Positions 16,195 to 24,766 are shown, counted from the stretch's first letter. The stretch: 33,092 nucleotides of DNA from Nitrososphaeraceae archaeon (GCA_025923455.1 JAICFW010000070.1:1-33092), one strand, 5' to 3'. Numbers and translations are program-made. Notes: generated by a model not told the origin, from the sequence alone.

Positions 16195-16238
16195 TAGTCT
16201 TAAATTAGTCTGGTATAGAGGTGTTATTCGTATTGTAT

Positions 16239-16781
16239 TCAAGTCGCCTGCTTGTACCTGGTTCTTAACCTCAATCTTTCAAAGAACTCCAAGATAATCC
16301 ACAAAATAAGAGCACCAATACCTATTAGTAAAACTATGACCCCTATGAAGATTACTTTAATTTCGACTTTAGGATTTTTATTACTATCAAAAAGGATCGC
16401 ACTCCCAAACATACTTTCTGTATAAATTTCTGAACCTTTGAGATTAGTCAAAACTGCAGTGTAATTTCCGCTAATTGTCGGATTTATTGTTGCAAACAAC
16501 GGCTGAGATGAATTGACATCAAATAACAACGTGCCTTTTGGATTAATTATCCTAAGATTAGCTAGGTCTGACGAGTTTTGAGGAGTTACAGATATAGAAA
16601 TGTTTTTTCCTTTTTGTACATCTTTAAGAAATAGAATCGAATTGTCCTCTTTTGCTATTTTTCCTTTAAATACCGTGCTTGTAGTGTGAAGGGGATCTGG
16701 TACCCTAATGGAGGATATCGAAATTATCGTTACTCCTATCAATATTGATATCAATGCTATGGATAAAATAATTCTCCTCAT
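16239..16781 (-). CDS. Membrane-anchored extracytoplasmic protein of unknown function
   Basis: The 180-residue product has an N-terminal hydrophobic segment (IILSIALISILIGVTIISIS), an extracytoplasmic domain of about 110 residues that looks like a beta-sandwich (alternating strands, sequons such as NSS and NYT), and a C-terminal helix (VIFIGVIVLLIGIGALILWIIL) followed by a basic tail (RLRLRTRYKQ). That is an N-out-C anchored topology often seen for thaumarchaeal surface proteins. There is no enzymatic motif. It diverges from the GH5 gene across a 223-base gap containing a perfect 9-bp inverted repeat, so the two may share regulation. Confidence 0.65.
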   Translation of the reverse strand: MRRIILSIALISILIGVTIISISSIRVPDPLHTTSTVFKGKIAKEDNSILFLKDVQKGKNISISVTPQNSSDLANLRIINPKGTLLFDVNSSQPLFATINPTISGNYTAVLTNLKGSEIYTESMFGSAILFDSNKNPKVEIKVIFIGVIVLLIGIGALILWIILEFFERLRLRTRYKQAT

Positions 16782-16849
16782 TGGTTGTCACTCATCATTG
16801 ATGCCATCTATTGATATTCTCCTTTTAAAGAGTTACAGATATGTGTTTT

Positions 16850-16882
16850 AAAGATATTACTGTATTCCCAAACAATATCTTT
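16850..16882. repeat. Inverted repeat in the divergent promoter region of the GH5 gene
   Basis: AAAGATATT (16850-16858) and AATATCTTT (16874-16882) are perfect 9-bp arms with a 15-base spacer. It sits between two genes transcribed away from each other, where a dimeric regulator might bind, or it may form a 5' hairpin. Arms are AT-rich, so chance occurrence is possible. Confidence 0.4.
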
Positions 16883-16970
16883 GGCCGACGCCCAAAATTC
16901 GGATAGTCCTATGGTCTATAGTTTATGAAATTTGATATCACGAATTGAATATTGGAAAGGAGAATTCATA

Positions 16971-16983
16971 ATATATATATAAA
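16971..16983 (+). promoter_or_regulatory. TATA box of the GH5 gene
   Basis: ATATATATATAAA lies 22-34 bases before ATG 17005, preceded by a purine-rich stretch (ggaaaggag, 16955-16963) that could act as the BRE. It is the longest TATA tract in the window and suggests a strong promoter. Confidence 0.6.
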
Positions 16984-17004
16984 CTAAAATTGGTACTAGT
17001 TGCA

Positions 17005-18396
17005 ATGAGTAGTTTCAAGCACGCTAGGACTGCCTTATTTGGTTTAACTTTTGTATTGATAATGTTCATGTCCAATGGACTTTTTGCTGCCTTTGGTCAA
17101 TCTACAAATTTTGAAGGTCCCTTTGTCGGTGTTGCAATGAAGGGTGGATATGTGGATCAAAAAGAAAACAGAGAAGATACTCCATTACCTCCTGCAACTT
17201 ATTTTGATGAGAGTTTCAGGTTACTTAGTGAAGCAGGACTAAATCATGTAAGATTCTTGTTCTACTGGGAAGCATATGAGAAAAATCCACAAGGATTTAT
17301 GAATGAACTAGAACAGGTGGCAAACGCAGCCGACAAATATGGTATTAAAGTTATTTATGACAATCATCAATGGCATACATCTTCTTGGCTTGAAAAGAGG
17401 GGAACTGGCTTTCCAACTGCCCTTTTTGCCAATAATTCACAGCTATACCCAATGAACAGTGGTGGTAAGGAAGGTGAACCGGTAGCAAAGCTTTGGTGGT
17501 CTAATTTCTGGGATGGTACTATCAAGGATGGACAGGGAAATGATGCATGGACTCTGTTAGCTGACTTTTATAAGAAAGTAGTTGCCGCAGTCGATAGTCA
17601 TGAGAGCACTTTGGGATACGAAATTTTGAGTGAACCTCACGTAGAAGCTGCTGACCAATGGGAAAAAATTGGAAGCTTTAACTCATTTATGACTGACGAA
17701 CTACGCTCGGTGACTCAGAAAATTATTGTTTATAGTATGAATGTCCCTGTCGATCTAAACGGACCCATACAATTAACAGCAGAAAACCTTGCCGAGATGG
17801 CTCCTGCAAATAAGGAAAATGTATGGTTTAAAATAAGCGTCTATGGAATTCCAGACAGAGATCAATATCAACAAGAGAGATTTGACCTTTTCTTACAAAC
17901 TCGTGAATTGACCGGCATTCCACTTTATATCGGTGAATGGAACAATGTCGTAAGAACTCAAGTCAATGGCGTATTTCAGCTAGATCCTCAAAAGAGCGGT
18001 CTAAACCAGCAAATTGCAGATACTATGCTTGAAGCATTTAAAAATGAAAATATAACTGCCTCGGCTTTCTGGAAATGGGATTACCAAGATGCAGATACTG
18101 CTAGCTTCAACTTGATTTCTCCTCAAAACGCCACATTGACGCAAAATCAAAACGCCACATTAACTCCAACAGAATACTACACATTTCTCAAGAATTCAGT
18201 AGCCAATGTTTATGGTGATTTATCCACTTCTACATCTGGCTCATCTTCAGAAACTACTTCTGACACAACATCTGACACAACATCTGACACAACATCTGAC
18301 ACAACATCTGACACAACATCTGACACAACATCTGATGCAACTTCGGAAGAAACTTCTGAAGCCACGTCCGAAACTAACTCTACTGAAGAGAATTAG
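17005..18396 (+). CDS. Secreted GH5-like glycoside hydrolase (cellulase/mannanase superfamily) with TSDT-repeat tail
   Basis: From ATG 17005 the 463-residue protein starts with a signal peptide (basic FKHARTA, then a hydrophobic core, cleavage near AFG-QS at residue 31). The catalytic domain (about 40-395) has a (beta/alpha)8 GH5 layout: LNHVRFLFYWEAYE, VIYDNHQWH (residues 117-124), then GYEILSEPHVE with the probable acid/base Glu210, and LYIGEWNN with the probable nucleophile Glu311. The usual NEP motif reads SEP here. The tail is a Ser/Thr/Asp-rich, probably O-glycosylated linker with seven TSD-type repeats. There is no carbohydrate-binding module or membrane anchor. It would act outside the cell on beta-glucans, mannans or its own exopolysaccharide. 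The stop overlaps the stop of the convergent ABC ATPase. Confidence 0.85.
   Translation: MSSFKHARTALFGLTFVLIMFMSNGLFAAFGQSTNFEGPFVGVAMKGGYVDQKENREDTPLPPATYFDESFRLLSEAGLNHVRFLFYWEAYEKNPQGFMNELEQVANAADKYGIKVIYDNHQWHTSSWLEKRGTGFPTALFANNSQLYPMNSGGKEGEPVAKLWWSNFWDGTIKDGQGNDAWTLLADFYKKVVAAVDSHESTLGYEILSEPHVEAADQWEKIGSFNSFMTDELRSVTQKIIVYSMNVPVDLNGPIQLTAENLAEMAPANKENVWFKISVYGIPDRDQYQQERFDLFLQTRELTGIPLYIGEWNNVVRTQVNGVFQLDPQKSGLNQQIADTMLEAFKNENITASAFWKWDYQDADTASFNLISPQNATLTQNQNATLTPTEYYTFLKNSVANVYGDLSTSTSGSSSETTSDTTSDTTSDTTSDTTSDTTSDTTSDATSEETSEATSETNSTEEN
18256..18339. repeat. Seven tandem 12-bp repeats encoding TSDT in the GH5 tail
   Basis: The unit ACATCTGACACA recurs in register with codons, five exact copies flanked by one variant copy at each end. 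It encodes Thr-Ser-Asp-Thr. Near-identical units indicate recent expansion by slippage; copy number may vary between strains. Confidence 0.9.
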
Positions 18397-19328
18397 TCTC
18401 GCACCAACTCTCTATCAGAGTTATTGGGCTCAGAGCCCACTAGAGATACAAATACGTCATCCAGAGTAATAGGAGATACTTTAAAGAATAAATTTTTCTT
18501 TATTGCAATAGCTGATAATTCCTGAATATTGGATTCAAACGTGAATAGTTTTATGGTTTCCGTTCCTCCATCAACTACTGTCCCATAAGATTTTAACACA
18601 TCACTTTCAACTCCAGATTTCGAGATCTCTATTTTGATATTTTCTTTAATATTCTTTCTAATCTCCGAAATAGTCCCTTGTGAGATAACGATTCCCTTGT
18701 CTATGATGACTATATCATCAGACAATACTTCTGCTTCATCCATGTAGTGTGTTGTAAGCAGAATTGTAGTTCCATTTTCTTTATTTTCCTTGATGGCTTT
18801 CCAGATTTGACGTCTGGAGACGGGATCAAGTCCTATCGTTGGCTCGTCTAGAAAAAGTAACTTTGAGTCCGTGGCCATCGCCATGGCCACCAGTACCTTT
18901 TGCTTCATGCCTCCTGACAGGTACATGGCCAGTCTATTTCTGACATCATATAATTCAAATTCTCTAAGAATTTTCTCGGCTCTTGTGTATGACTCCTGTT
19001 TGTTAACGCCCCTGATTCTTAGCCAGTAATAAACATGATCCCACGGAGTAAGAGCCCGCAGTGGTCTTCCTTCTTGAGGTACTATGGATATATTATTTCG
19101 TATTTTTTCTGTATCTTTAATTAGATCATTTTCAAATATTTTTACAGTTCCGGAGCTTGGTAATAATTGCGTTGCACATATTCTTACGAATGTAGTTTTT
19201 CCCGCGCCATTTCTGCCTAGAAGAGTGAATATTCTCCCTGGTTCAATATTTAACGAGATATTATTAATTGCGTAGCTTGATGATCCCTTGTATTTTTTAG
19301 TAACATCAACAGCCTCTATTGCTTTCAT
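18393..19328 (-). CDS. ABC transporter ATP-binding protein (DrrA-like)
   Basis: The 311-residue protein is an ABC ATPase of the ABC-2/daunorubicin-resistance type: Walker A GRNGAGKTT (residues about 37-45), Q-loop SIVPQEGRP, signature YLSGGMKQK, Walker B LLFLDEPTIGLDPVSR and switch TTHYMDEAE, followed by a C-terminal domain of about 90 residues ending in the usual 'ITLDDVFVSLVG' DrrA tail. The ABC-2 permease is not adjacent; the one at 2997-3758 in this window is an orphan of the fitting class. Minus-strand TATA-like sequence catataa is at 19356-19362. The stop overlaps the GH5 stop by one base pair set (18393-18396). Confidence 0.9.
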   Translation of the reverse strand: MKAIEAVDVTKKYKGSSSYAINNISLNIEPGRIFTLLGRNGAGKTTFVRICATQLLPSSGTVKIFENDLIKDTEKIRNNISIVPQEGRPLRALTPWDHVYYWLRIRGVNKQESYTRAEKILREFELYDVRNRLAMYLSGGMKQKVLVAMAMATDSKLLFLDEPTIGLDPVSRRQIWKAIKENKENGTTILLTTHYMDEAEVLSDDIVIIDKGIVISQGTISEIRKNIKENIKIEISKSGVESDVLKSYGTVVDGGTETIKLFTFESNIQELSAIAIKKNLFFKVSPITLDDVFVSLVGSEPNNSDRELVRD

Positions 19329-19436
19329 AATGACACATTTTCAGTTTTTAAATTCATATAATCGATATCTTAAAAAGGATATTATTGAGAAGAGGTAGTA
19401 TGGAAACTGAAACTGGGGAAAAACAAATAGTCCCAC

Positions 19437-20021
19437 TTACTCCACATTTATAGATACTCCATGATCCCTTGAATCTTTTAATTTGAATGTTGCTTCTAGA
19501 ATTCCATTTTTGTATGTTGATTTTCCGGTGGACGGATCAATTTGATCCGGTAGCTCAATTTTTTTACTATACTTTCTCTCTCCTGAAATTGATTCTATAG
19601 TTAGAGAATTTTCATTCGCAGTTATCCTTAAATCACTCTTGCTCACACCAGGCATTTCTGCAATTATTTTCAATTTGTCAACATCCCTGATAATGTCGAC
19701 TACCGGCTCCCTCTGATCACTAACTGAAAATCTCCCAGTTAAGGAGCTTGGGAATGTATTCAAGTTTCCAAATCTTCTGACGACCGGTTTCCCATCCTCT
19801 CCTATTTTGAATGAATATCCGTAAACGATAGGGCCCATTTCGCGTACGGTTGAACCGTCATCAAGTTTGCGTTCTCTTATGAGATTCTTTGGAACATTTT
19901 GATCCATACTTTTGACAGCTTCCTGCATCAACTTTTCCATTTCCTTCATCATTGAATCTACATCAGGAAACCACGAATTTGTTCTCCTTCGTCCGAACCA
20001 CTCATCAAAGGGAGTCGACAT
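19437..20021 (-). CDS. Small heat shock protein, Hsp20/alpha-crystallin family
   Basis: The 194-residue protein has an N-terminal region with a Trp/Arg/Met-rich start and a long linker, then an alpha-crystallin domain from about residue 105: REPVVDIIRDVDKLKIIAEMPGVSKSDLRI, SLTIES, ELPDQIDPSTGKSTYKNGILEATF. The A-x-x-n-GvL-like motif is present as YKNGILEATF. The C-terminal I-x-I motif is visible as SINV. It holds unfolded proteins for the Hsp70 system. It is the last gene of the minus-strand chaperone block but has its own TATA box at 20043-20052. Confidence 0.92.
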   Translation of the reverse strand: MSTPFDEWFGRRRTNSWFPDVDSMMKEMEKLMQEAVKSMDQNVPKNLIRERKLDDGSTVREMGPIVYGYSFKIGEDGKPVVRRFGNLNTFPSSLTGRFSVSDQREPVVDIIRDVDKLKIIAEMPGVSKSDLRITANENSLTIESISGERKYSKKIELPDQIDPSTGKSTYKNGILEATFKLKDSRDHGVSINVE

Positions 20022-20042
20022 ATGTACTATCTTGTGTTGTTT

Positions 20043-20052
20043 AAATATAAAT
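20043..20052 (-). promoter_or_regulatory. TATA box of hsp20
   Basis: ATTTATATTT read on the minus strand lies 22-31 bases before ATG 20021, in the 41-base gap after dnaJ. It indicates that hsp20 can be transcribed separately from the grpE-dnaK-dnaJ unit. Confidence 0.5.
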
Positions 20053-20062
20053 ATTACAGACC

Positions 20063-21184
20063 TTACGATTTGATATTTTTTGTATTATCCAATTCTTCAA
20101 TTAGCCATTTTTGTCTATCACTGAGTTTGGTAGGCACTTCAAGACTTATTTTTATGATTTGATCTCCCTTGGAACGTTGACCATGTACAGGAATTCCTTT
20201 CCCCCTTAGTCTAAAAATTGAATCAACTTGTGTTCCCGCAGGTATTTTCAACTTCTCACTTCCATATAATGTAGGCAATACTATTTCTGTACCTAGTACC
20301 AGCTCTGTATATTTCAATTTGAGATGATAAAGTAAATCTCCGTTTTCAAGTCTTTGAAAAATTTGATGAGGCTTGATGTGAATTCGAATAAATAAATCTC
20401 CTGGAACTTCATATCCATCTGAAATTCCCCTGCCACTTAACTGAAGTGTCATACCATCATCAATTCCAGGTGGCACTTCGATCTGTATTTTTTTTCTGGT
20501 CGCAACTTTGCCATTTGCCCCACAATTTTTACACGGTTTTTCTATAATCTCTCCTATGCCTCTACAAGTTCTACAAGTTTCAACAGTAACGAATGTTGAA
20601 AATCTGTTTTCATTAAATACTCTCTTTGTTTGTCCAAGTCCGTTACAAGATGTACATTTCTTAGGTTTCGTACCCGGATAACATCCAGTTCCGTTACACG
20701 CAGAGCACTTTTCCAAAGCGGGAACTTCAATGGTTTCGTTCTTTCCGCTTACTACCTCTTCTAGAGTAAGCGACAAGTCAATTACAGTATCCTCCCCTCT
20801 GTTGTTCCTTCCAAAGTTAAATCCAAATCCAAATGGGTCGCTTCTATTTCTGCCTGAAAAGCCGCCCCCGAATAATTGCTCAAAAATATCTTTTATTCCG
20901 CCAAATCCGATGTCCCTGAAGATTTCATCAAAGTTTGATTCTGATCCCCTAAAGACCTCCTCAGATCCTACATGGCCATATTTGTCATATTTTTTCCTTT
21001 TTTCATCATCAGATAGCACTGCATACGCCTCTGAAATTTCCTTAAATTTTTCTTCTGCACCTGCATTCTTGTTTCTATCGGGATGAAATTGAAGAGCTAA
21101 TTTCCTATATTTGTTTTTGATATCTTCTTTAGTAGCATTTTTATCAACATTCAAAACTTCGTAATAATCACGCTTTGTACTCAT
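20063..21184 (-). CDS. dnaJ: Chaperone protein DnaJ
   Basis: DnaJ is the Hsp40 co-chaperone that delivers clients to DnaK and stimulates its ATPase. The 373-residue protein has the full type I architecture: J domain with HPD at residues 34-36 ([12 protein letters not shown]), a Gly/Phe-rich region (about 75-125), four CxxCxGxG-like zinc-binding repeats ([32 protein letters not shown]; the last lacks the usual final Gly pattern in part) and the C-terminal substrate-binding domains ([24 protein letters not shown]). It is 62 bases downstream of dnaK and likely co-transcribed. Confidence 0.96.
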   Translation of the reverse strand: MSTKRDYYEVLNVDKNATKEDIKNKYRKLALQFHPDRNKNAGAEEKFKEISEAYAVLSDDEKRKKYDKYGHVGSEEVFRGSESNFDEIFRDIGFGGIKDIFEQLFGGGFSGRNRSDPFGFGFNFGRNNRGEDTVIDLSLTLEEVVSGKNETIEVPALEKCSACNGTGCYPGTKPKKCTSCNGLGQTKRVFNENRFSTFVTVETCRTCRGIGEIIEKPCKNCGANGKVATRKKIQIEVPPGIDDGMTLQLSGRGISDGYEVPGDLFIRIHIKPHQIFQRLENGDLLYHLKLKYTELVLGTEIVLPTLYGSEKLKIPAGTQVDSIFRLRGKGIPVHGQRSKGDQIIKISLEVPTKLSDRQKWLIEELDNTKNIKS

Positions 21185-21246
21185 TTGAAGAAACCATTAA
21201 TTAGAAAATGACCGGATAGACTCAGATTTGACATTCAGCTTCATTT

Positions 21247-23139
21247 CTAAGCCTGCGTGTTGGACTGATTTGCATTATCTGTTGGTTGATTTGCATTATC
21301 TGTTGGTTGATTTGCATTATCTGTTGGTTGATTTGCATTATCTGTTGGTTGAGACGAGGTTGCTTGTTGCGATGCAGCGGCACCAGCCGATTTATATGCT
21401 TCGGTACTTATTTCGCCTAGGATATTTTTTAGAGATTCAATCTTCTTCTTTAAATCTTCAATATTGTTTGACGCCATGGCTTCCCGTAATTCCTTAACCG
21501 CGTTATTTGCTTTTTCCACCTGTTCGGGTTTTATTTTGTCCTTCAAATCCTGCTGGGTCAGTTTTTCTGCAGTATATGTTAAATTGTCTGCTTCATTTTT
21601 CACTTCCGCTTCTTCCTTCTTCTTTTTATCCTGTTCGGCAAATTGTTCTGATTCCTTCTTTAGTCTTTCAATATCGTCTTTGGAAAGTTTAGTATTTGCA
21701 GAAATCGTTATTTTGGATTCCTTCGAAGTTGCAAGGTCTTTTGCAGTGACATTTAGAATGCCGTTTGCGTCAATATCAAAAGTAACCTCCACTTGCGGAA
21801 TTCCTCTTGGCGCTGGCGGTATTCCTGACAAGTTGAACATTCCCAAAGAAACACAATCGGCTGCCATCGATCTTTCACCTTGAACTATGTGTACAGTTAC
21901 TGCGTTTTGATAGTCTGCAGCAGTAGTAAAAACTTTACTTTTCTTTGTAGGAATAGTAGTATTTCTTTCAATAAGCGGTTCCTTTAATCCCCCCAGTACT
22001 TCCACCCCTAATGTTAGCGGAGTAACATCAACTAACAGTATATCTGTAGTAACATCACCCGCAATGATTGCCCCTTGAACGGCCGCACCCATAGCTACGG
22101 CTTCCATTGGATCTATGCCTCTTTCGGGCTCCTTTGACATTACACCTGAGATGAATTGTCGAACAATCGGCATACGGGTTGGCCCTCCAATCAAAATAAT
22201 TTTGTCTATCTCGGTGGGTTTGAGCTTTGCATCCTCAATTGCTTGCAACATGGGAGTTTTACACCTTTCAATTATTGGTCTCAACAATTCCTCTAGCTTT
22301 GATCTCGATAATGTCAAGACCAAGTTTTTTGGACCCGATGAGGAATCATAAGATAAGAATGGTAAATTTATTTCAGTGCTCATTACATTAGACAATTCAA
22401 TTTTTGCCTTTTCAGCTGCTTCCTTGATTCTCATCATCGCGGCCTTATCATTACGAATATCAATGGAAGTTTGATTCTTAAATTCTTGAATAATGAACTC
22501 CACCACTGAATTATCCATATCCGTACCTCCTAGTTGAGTATCTCCAGAAGTACTCTTTACCTGAAATACGCCACCGCCCATTTCCATAATTGTAACATCC
22601 AAAGTTCCTCCACCGAGATCGAAGACCATTATCTTCAAATCTTTGTTTACCTTATCTAGTCCATAGGCTAGTGAAGCAGCTGTAGGTTCATTAATAATTC
22701 TAACAACTTCTAGGCCTGCGATTTCTCCTGCATCCTTTGTTGCCTGTCGTTGATTATCATTAAAATATGCCGGTACCGTTATCACCGCCTTGTCTACTGT
22801 TTCACCAATGTAGGCTTCAGAATCTCTCTTTATTTTTTGCAAAATAAATGACGAAATCTGTTGTGGCGTATACTCCTTGTCATAAACTTTAAATTTGAAA
22901 TCAGTGCCCATCTTGCGTTTTGCAGCTATAACTGTCCCTTCGGGATTTGTTACCATCTGTCTTCTTGCAGGCTCGCCAACAAGCAATTGACCGTCTTTCG
23001 TGAAGGCAACATATGACGGAAAGGCTTTTCCACCTACGGATGTTCCTTCGGCGGCTTGGATTATTGTAGGCTTTCCACCGATCATTACAGATGCTGCAGA
23101 ATTACTTGTTCCAAGGTCTATCCCAATAATTTTACCCAT
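21247..23139 (-). CDS. dnaK: Molecular chaperone DnaK (Hsp70)
   Basis: The 630-residue protein is a bacterial-type Hsp70. The phosphate loop is [14 protein letters not shown], phosphate 2 is [14 protein letters not shown], the adenosine motif is [14 protein letters not shown], and the linker is [13 protein letters not shown]. The substrate-binding domain follows, with a charged helical lid. The tail is unusual: four perfect PTDNANQ repeats (21-bp DNA units) ending QSNTQA, instead of the EEVD-like or DnaK EKKD tail. It is 12 bases after grpE on the same strand. Hsp70 systems in mesophilic archaea are known to derive from bacteria. Confidence 0.97.
   Translation of the reverse strand: MGKIIGIDLGTSNSAASVMIGGKPTIIQAAEGTSVGGKAFPSYVAFTKDGQLLVGEPARRQMVTNPEGTVIAAKRKMGTDFKFKVYDKEYTPQQISSFILQKIKRDSEAYIGETVDKAVITVPAYFNDNQRQATKDAGEIAGLEVVRIINEPTAASLAYGLDKVNKDLKIMVFDLGGGTLDVTIMEMGGGVFQVKSTSGDTQLGGTDMDNSVVEFIIQEFKNQTSIDIRNDKAAMMRIKEAAEKAKIELSNVMSTEINLPFLSYDSSSGPKNLVLTLSRSKLEELLRPIIERCKTPMLQAIEDAKLKPTEIDKIILIGGPTRMPIVRQFISGVMSKEPERGIDPMEAVAMGAAVQGAIIAGDVTTDILLVDVTPLTLGVEVLGGLKEPLIERNTTIPTKKSKVFTTAADYQNAVTVHIVQGERSMAADCVSLGMFNLSGIPPAPRGIPQVEVTFDIDANGILNVTAKDLATSKESKITISANTKLSKDDIERLKKESEQFAEQDKKKKEEAEVKNEADNLTYTAEKLTQQDLKDKIKPEQVEKANNAVKELREAMASNNIEDLKKKIESLKNILGEISTEAYKSAGAAASQQATSSQPTDNANQPTDNANQPTDNANQPTDNANQSNTQA
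21267..21350. repeat. Four perfect 21-bp tandem repeats in the dnaK tail
   Basis: Unit GATTTGCATTATCTGTTGGT plus one T, repeated four times without a mismatch at 21267, 21288, 21309 and 21330. It encodes the PTDNANQ heptad on the minus strand. Lack of third-position drift implies recent expansion. Confidence 0.95.
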
Positions 23140-23151
23140 AATCTCTATTCA

Positions 23152-23796
23152 CTACTCCTTATCTCTTTCATTGATATCTTTATTTGTAACTGTCCTTTTA
23201 GATAAAATGACTGAAGAAGGTCTTAAAACTTTATTGCTTAGCAAATATCCCTTTCTTACTACCTCTACTATCGTATTATCGGGTGCCAAATCATTTGTTA
23301 CAAATCCAATAGCATCATGTACATTTGGGTCAAATGATGTGTTCATGGCCTCTATCTCTACCATACCCTCATCCTTCATAAAACCTTCAAAATTGGCCAT
23401 TATTCCTTGTATTCCACCAACCACGGTTGGATCATATTGGCCATTTTTTAGCGTTTCTAGGGCCAATACACAATCATCATAAATCTTTAAAATTTTTATG
23501 AAGAGCTGACCCCTATTTTCTTCAATCTTTGATTCCACCTGTTTCTGCATTTGTTTCCGATAATTGTCAAAATCCGCCATAAGGTACCTAAGTTTTGACA
23601 AATTCTTTTCTGATAATTCTCTTTCCTTTTCGAGTTCACCATTCAAGAATTCTATTTCTCTCCTCAATTGTCCAATGTCGGTCTCTTCGGAATCCTCTTC
23701 TTTCTCATTTCCATTATCATCAGTGTCGTTGTCCAACAATCCACCGTCAGTCTCTTCGGAATCCTCTTCTTCACCGTCATTTACTTTTTCGGCCAA
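23152..23796 (-). CDS. grpE: Nucleotide exchange factor GrpE
   Basis: GrpE releases ADP from DnaK. The 214-residue protein has a very acidic, disordered N-terminus with an internal duplication (EEDSEETD twice), a long coiled-coil helix (about 45-110: REIEFLNGELEKERELSEKNLSKLRYLMADFDNYRKQ), and the C-terminal beta domain with MVEIEAMNTSFDPNVHDAIGF and ILSKRTV region. The start is TTG 23796, supported by an AT-rich box (taattatc on the minus strand, 23823-23830) at 27-34 bases. It heads the grpE-dnaK-dnaJ unit and diverges from a thioredoxin gene. Confidence 0.93.
   Translation of the reverse strand: MAEKVNDGEEEDSEETDGGLLDNDTDDNGNEKEEDSEETDIGQLRREIEFLNGELEKERELSEKNLSKLRYLMADFDNYRKQMQKQVESKIEENRGQLFIKILKIYDDCVLALETLKNGQYDPTVVGGIQGIMANFEGFMKDEGMVEIEAMNTSFDPNVHDAIGFVTNDLAPDNTIVEVVRKGYLLSNKVLRPSSVILSKRTVTNKDINERDKE
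23681..23771. repeat. 22-bp direct repeat inside the grpE acidic region
   Basis: GTCTCTTCGGAATCCTCTTC (plus TT) occurs at 23681 and again at 23750, 69 bases apart, in the same codon frame. It encodes the duplicated EEDSEETD segment. The exact DNA identity suggests a recent internal duplication. Confidence 0.9.
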
Positions 23797-23903
23797 GATC
23801 GCAAATGTTTTGACCTATCTCAGATAATTAGATATCGGAAAGGAATTTACAAATCAAAAAACATAATAAACCAAAACATGGTCACTTGATAACATAAACT
23901 AAA

Positions 23904-24314
23904 TTGGAAGATGAAGAATTAAGGGTCATTAACGAAAAAAGAATGAAAAAGCTACAACAGATAGTTAATGAAAAGGAACTTTTAAAAAATATCAAAGAAC
24001 CACTCAATCTTGACGACTCAAATTTTGCTCAGACAATCAACAAGTATCCGTTACTTTTAGTTGATTTTTGGGCTCCTTGGTGTGGACCTTGCAGGATGAT
24101 GTCTCCGATAATTGATCAGGTTGGTAAGGAGTACATTGGCAAATTAGTTGTAGGTAAAGTAAACGTTGATGAAAATCCACATATTTCAGGACAGTTTGGG
24201 ATATCCAGTATTCCAACGTTGATATTATTCAAGAGAGGCCAAGCTGTTAACAATATCATTGGTTCAGTGTCCAAAAGCAGGATAGATGAAATGGTAAGAA
24301 TGCATCTCGAGTAA
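23904..24314 (+). CDS. trxA: Thioredoxin with an N-terminal helical extension
   Basis: The 136-residue protein has a standard thioredoxin domain from about residue 34: LLLVDFWAPWCGPCRMM with redox Cys60 and Cys63, then VNVDENPHISGQFGISSIPTLILF containing the cis-Pro. About 30 residues precede it, starting EDEELRVINEKRMKKLQQ, a charged amphipathic helix similar to those at the N-terminus of archaeal PDCD5-like proteins. The start is TTG 23904; an internal ATG at 23943 would remove part of the helix. It reduces disulfides in the cytosol and here diverges from grpE, so it may be co-induced under proteotoxic stress, by inference. Confidence 0.92.
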   Translation: MEDEELRVINEKRMKKLQQIVNEKELLKNIKEPLNLDDSNFAQTINKYPLLLVDFWAPWCGPCRMMSPIIDQVGKEYIGKLVVGKVNVDENPHISGQFGISSIPTLILFKRGQAVNNIIGSVSKSRIDEMVRMHLE

Positions 24315-24391
24315 GGTAATATTTTAAAGCGTTATTTCACTGTAATTTTCATTTTTAGTAACTAAAATAGAGATAAATAGTTTCAGGTTTA

Positions 24392-24456
24392 ATGATATTT
24401 AGTTTGGTAACAGTTATCAAAATGTAACTTTTAATTAGATAGACTCTAAATATCAT
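24392..24456. terminator. Long inverted repeat between convergent trxA and the 86-aa gene
   Basis: ATGATATTTAG (24392-24402) and CTAAATATCAT (24446-24456) are perfect 11-bp arms around a 43-base centre that itself contains a near-palindrome (TGGTAACAGTTATCA). The right arm overlaps the stop codon of the minus-strand gene. It may act as a bidirectional terminator or be a structured RNA element. Confidence 0.45.
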
Positions 24457-24713
24457 ATGTCAATATTGAATAACTGTGGCGCATAAATCGATCCTTCTCT
24501 AACTCTCTTTACTTTTGCTACAGACAGGTAATGTGGCCATATTGTAATCATAATGGAGCCTTGAGGAACTCCTTCGGGAGATTCAATGATCACAATATCA
24601 TTTGGATTAACACCGTGTTCATTTAATACAACTTTGCTCCTTTCCACTAGTTCTGAAGACATGCCACTACTGTAAAGATAAACTTTATCAACATAATCAA
24701 TCTTAGAATCCAT
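24453..24713 (-). CDS. Small conserved-looking protein of unknown function (86 aa)
   Basis: The 86-residue soluble product reads as an alternating helix-strand fold: KIDYVDKVYLYSSGMSSELVERSKVVLNEHGV, then DIVIIESPEGVPQGSIMITIWPHYLSVAKVKRV. There is no Cys pair and no membrane segment. An AT-rich box (gaatttaatgc on the minus strand, about 24736-24746) lies roughly 25-33 bases upstream of ATG 24713, in the 53-base gap after the Elf1-like gene. I do not recognise the family. The good start, promoter and coding character make it a real gene. Confidence 0.65.
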   Translation of the reverse strand: MDSKIDYVDKVYLYSSGMSSELVERSKVVLNEHGVNPNDIVIIESPEGVPQGSIMITIWPHYLSVAKVKRVREGSIYAPQLFNIDI

Positions 24714-24766
24714 TTCGATCTATAGAGTTGTTAATGCATTAAATTCTTATCTGATTATTTTTTGAT

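Noticed and set aside
18256-18339. Tandem repeats considered as CRISPR-like array
   Set aside because: 12-bp units with no spacers, in codon register; the same applies to the dnaK repeats at 21267-21350.
18206-18469. Plus-strand frame with repeated LTQHLTQH
   Set aside because: Out-of-frame reading of the GH5 TSDT repeats.
21228-21497. Plus-strand frame with repeated DLHYLLV
   Set aside because: This is the antisense reading of the dnaK 21-bp repeats, not a gene.
23564-23889. Three overlapping plus-strand frames opposite grpE
   Set aside because: All are Ser/Leu-rich shadows of the acidic grpE N-terminus.
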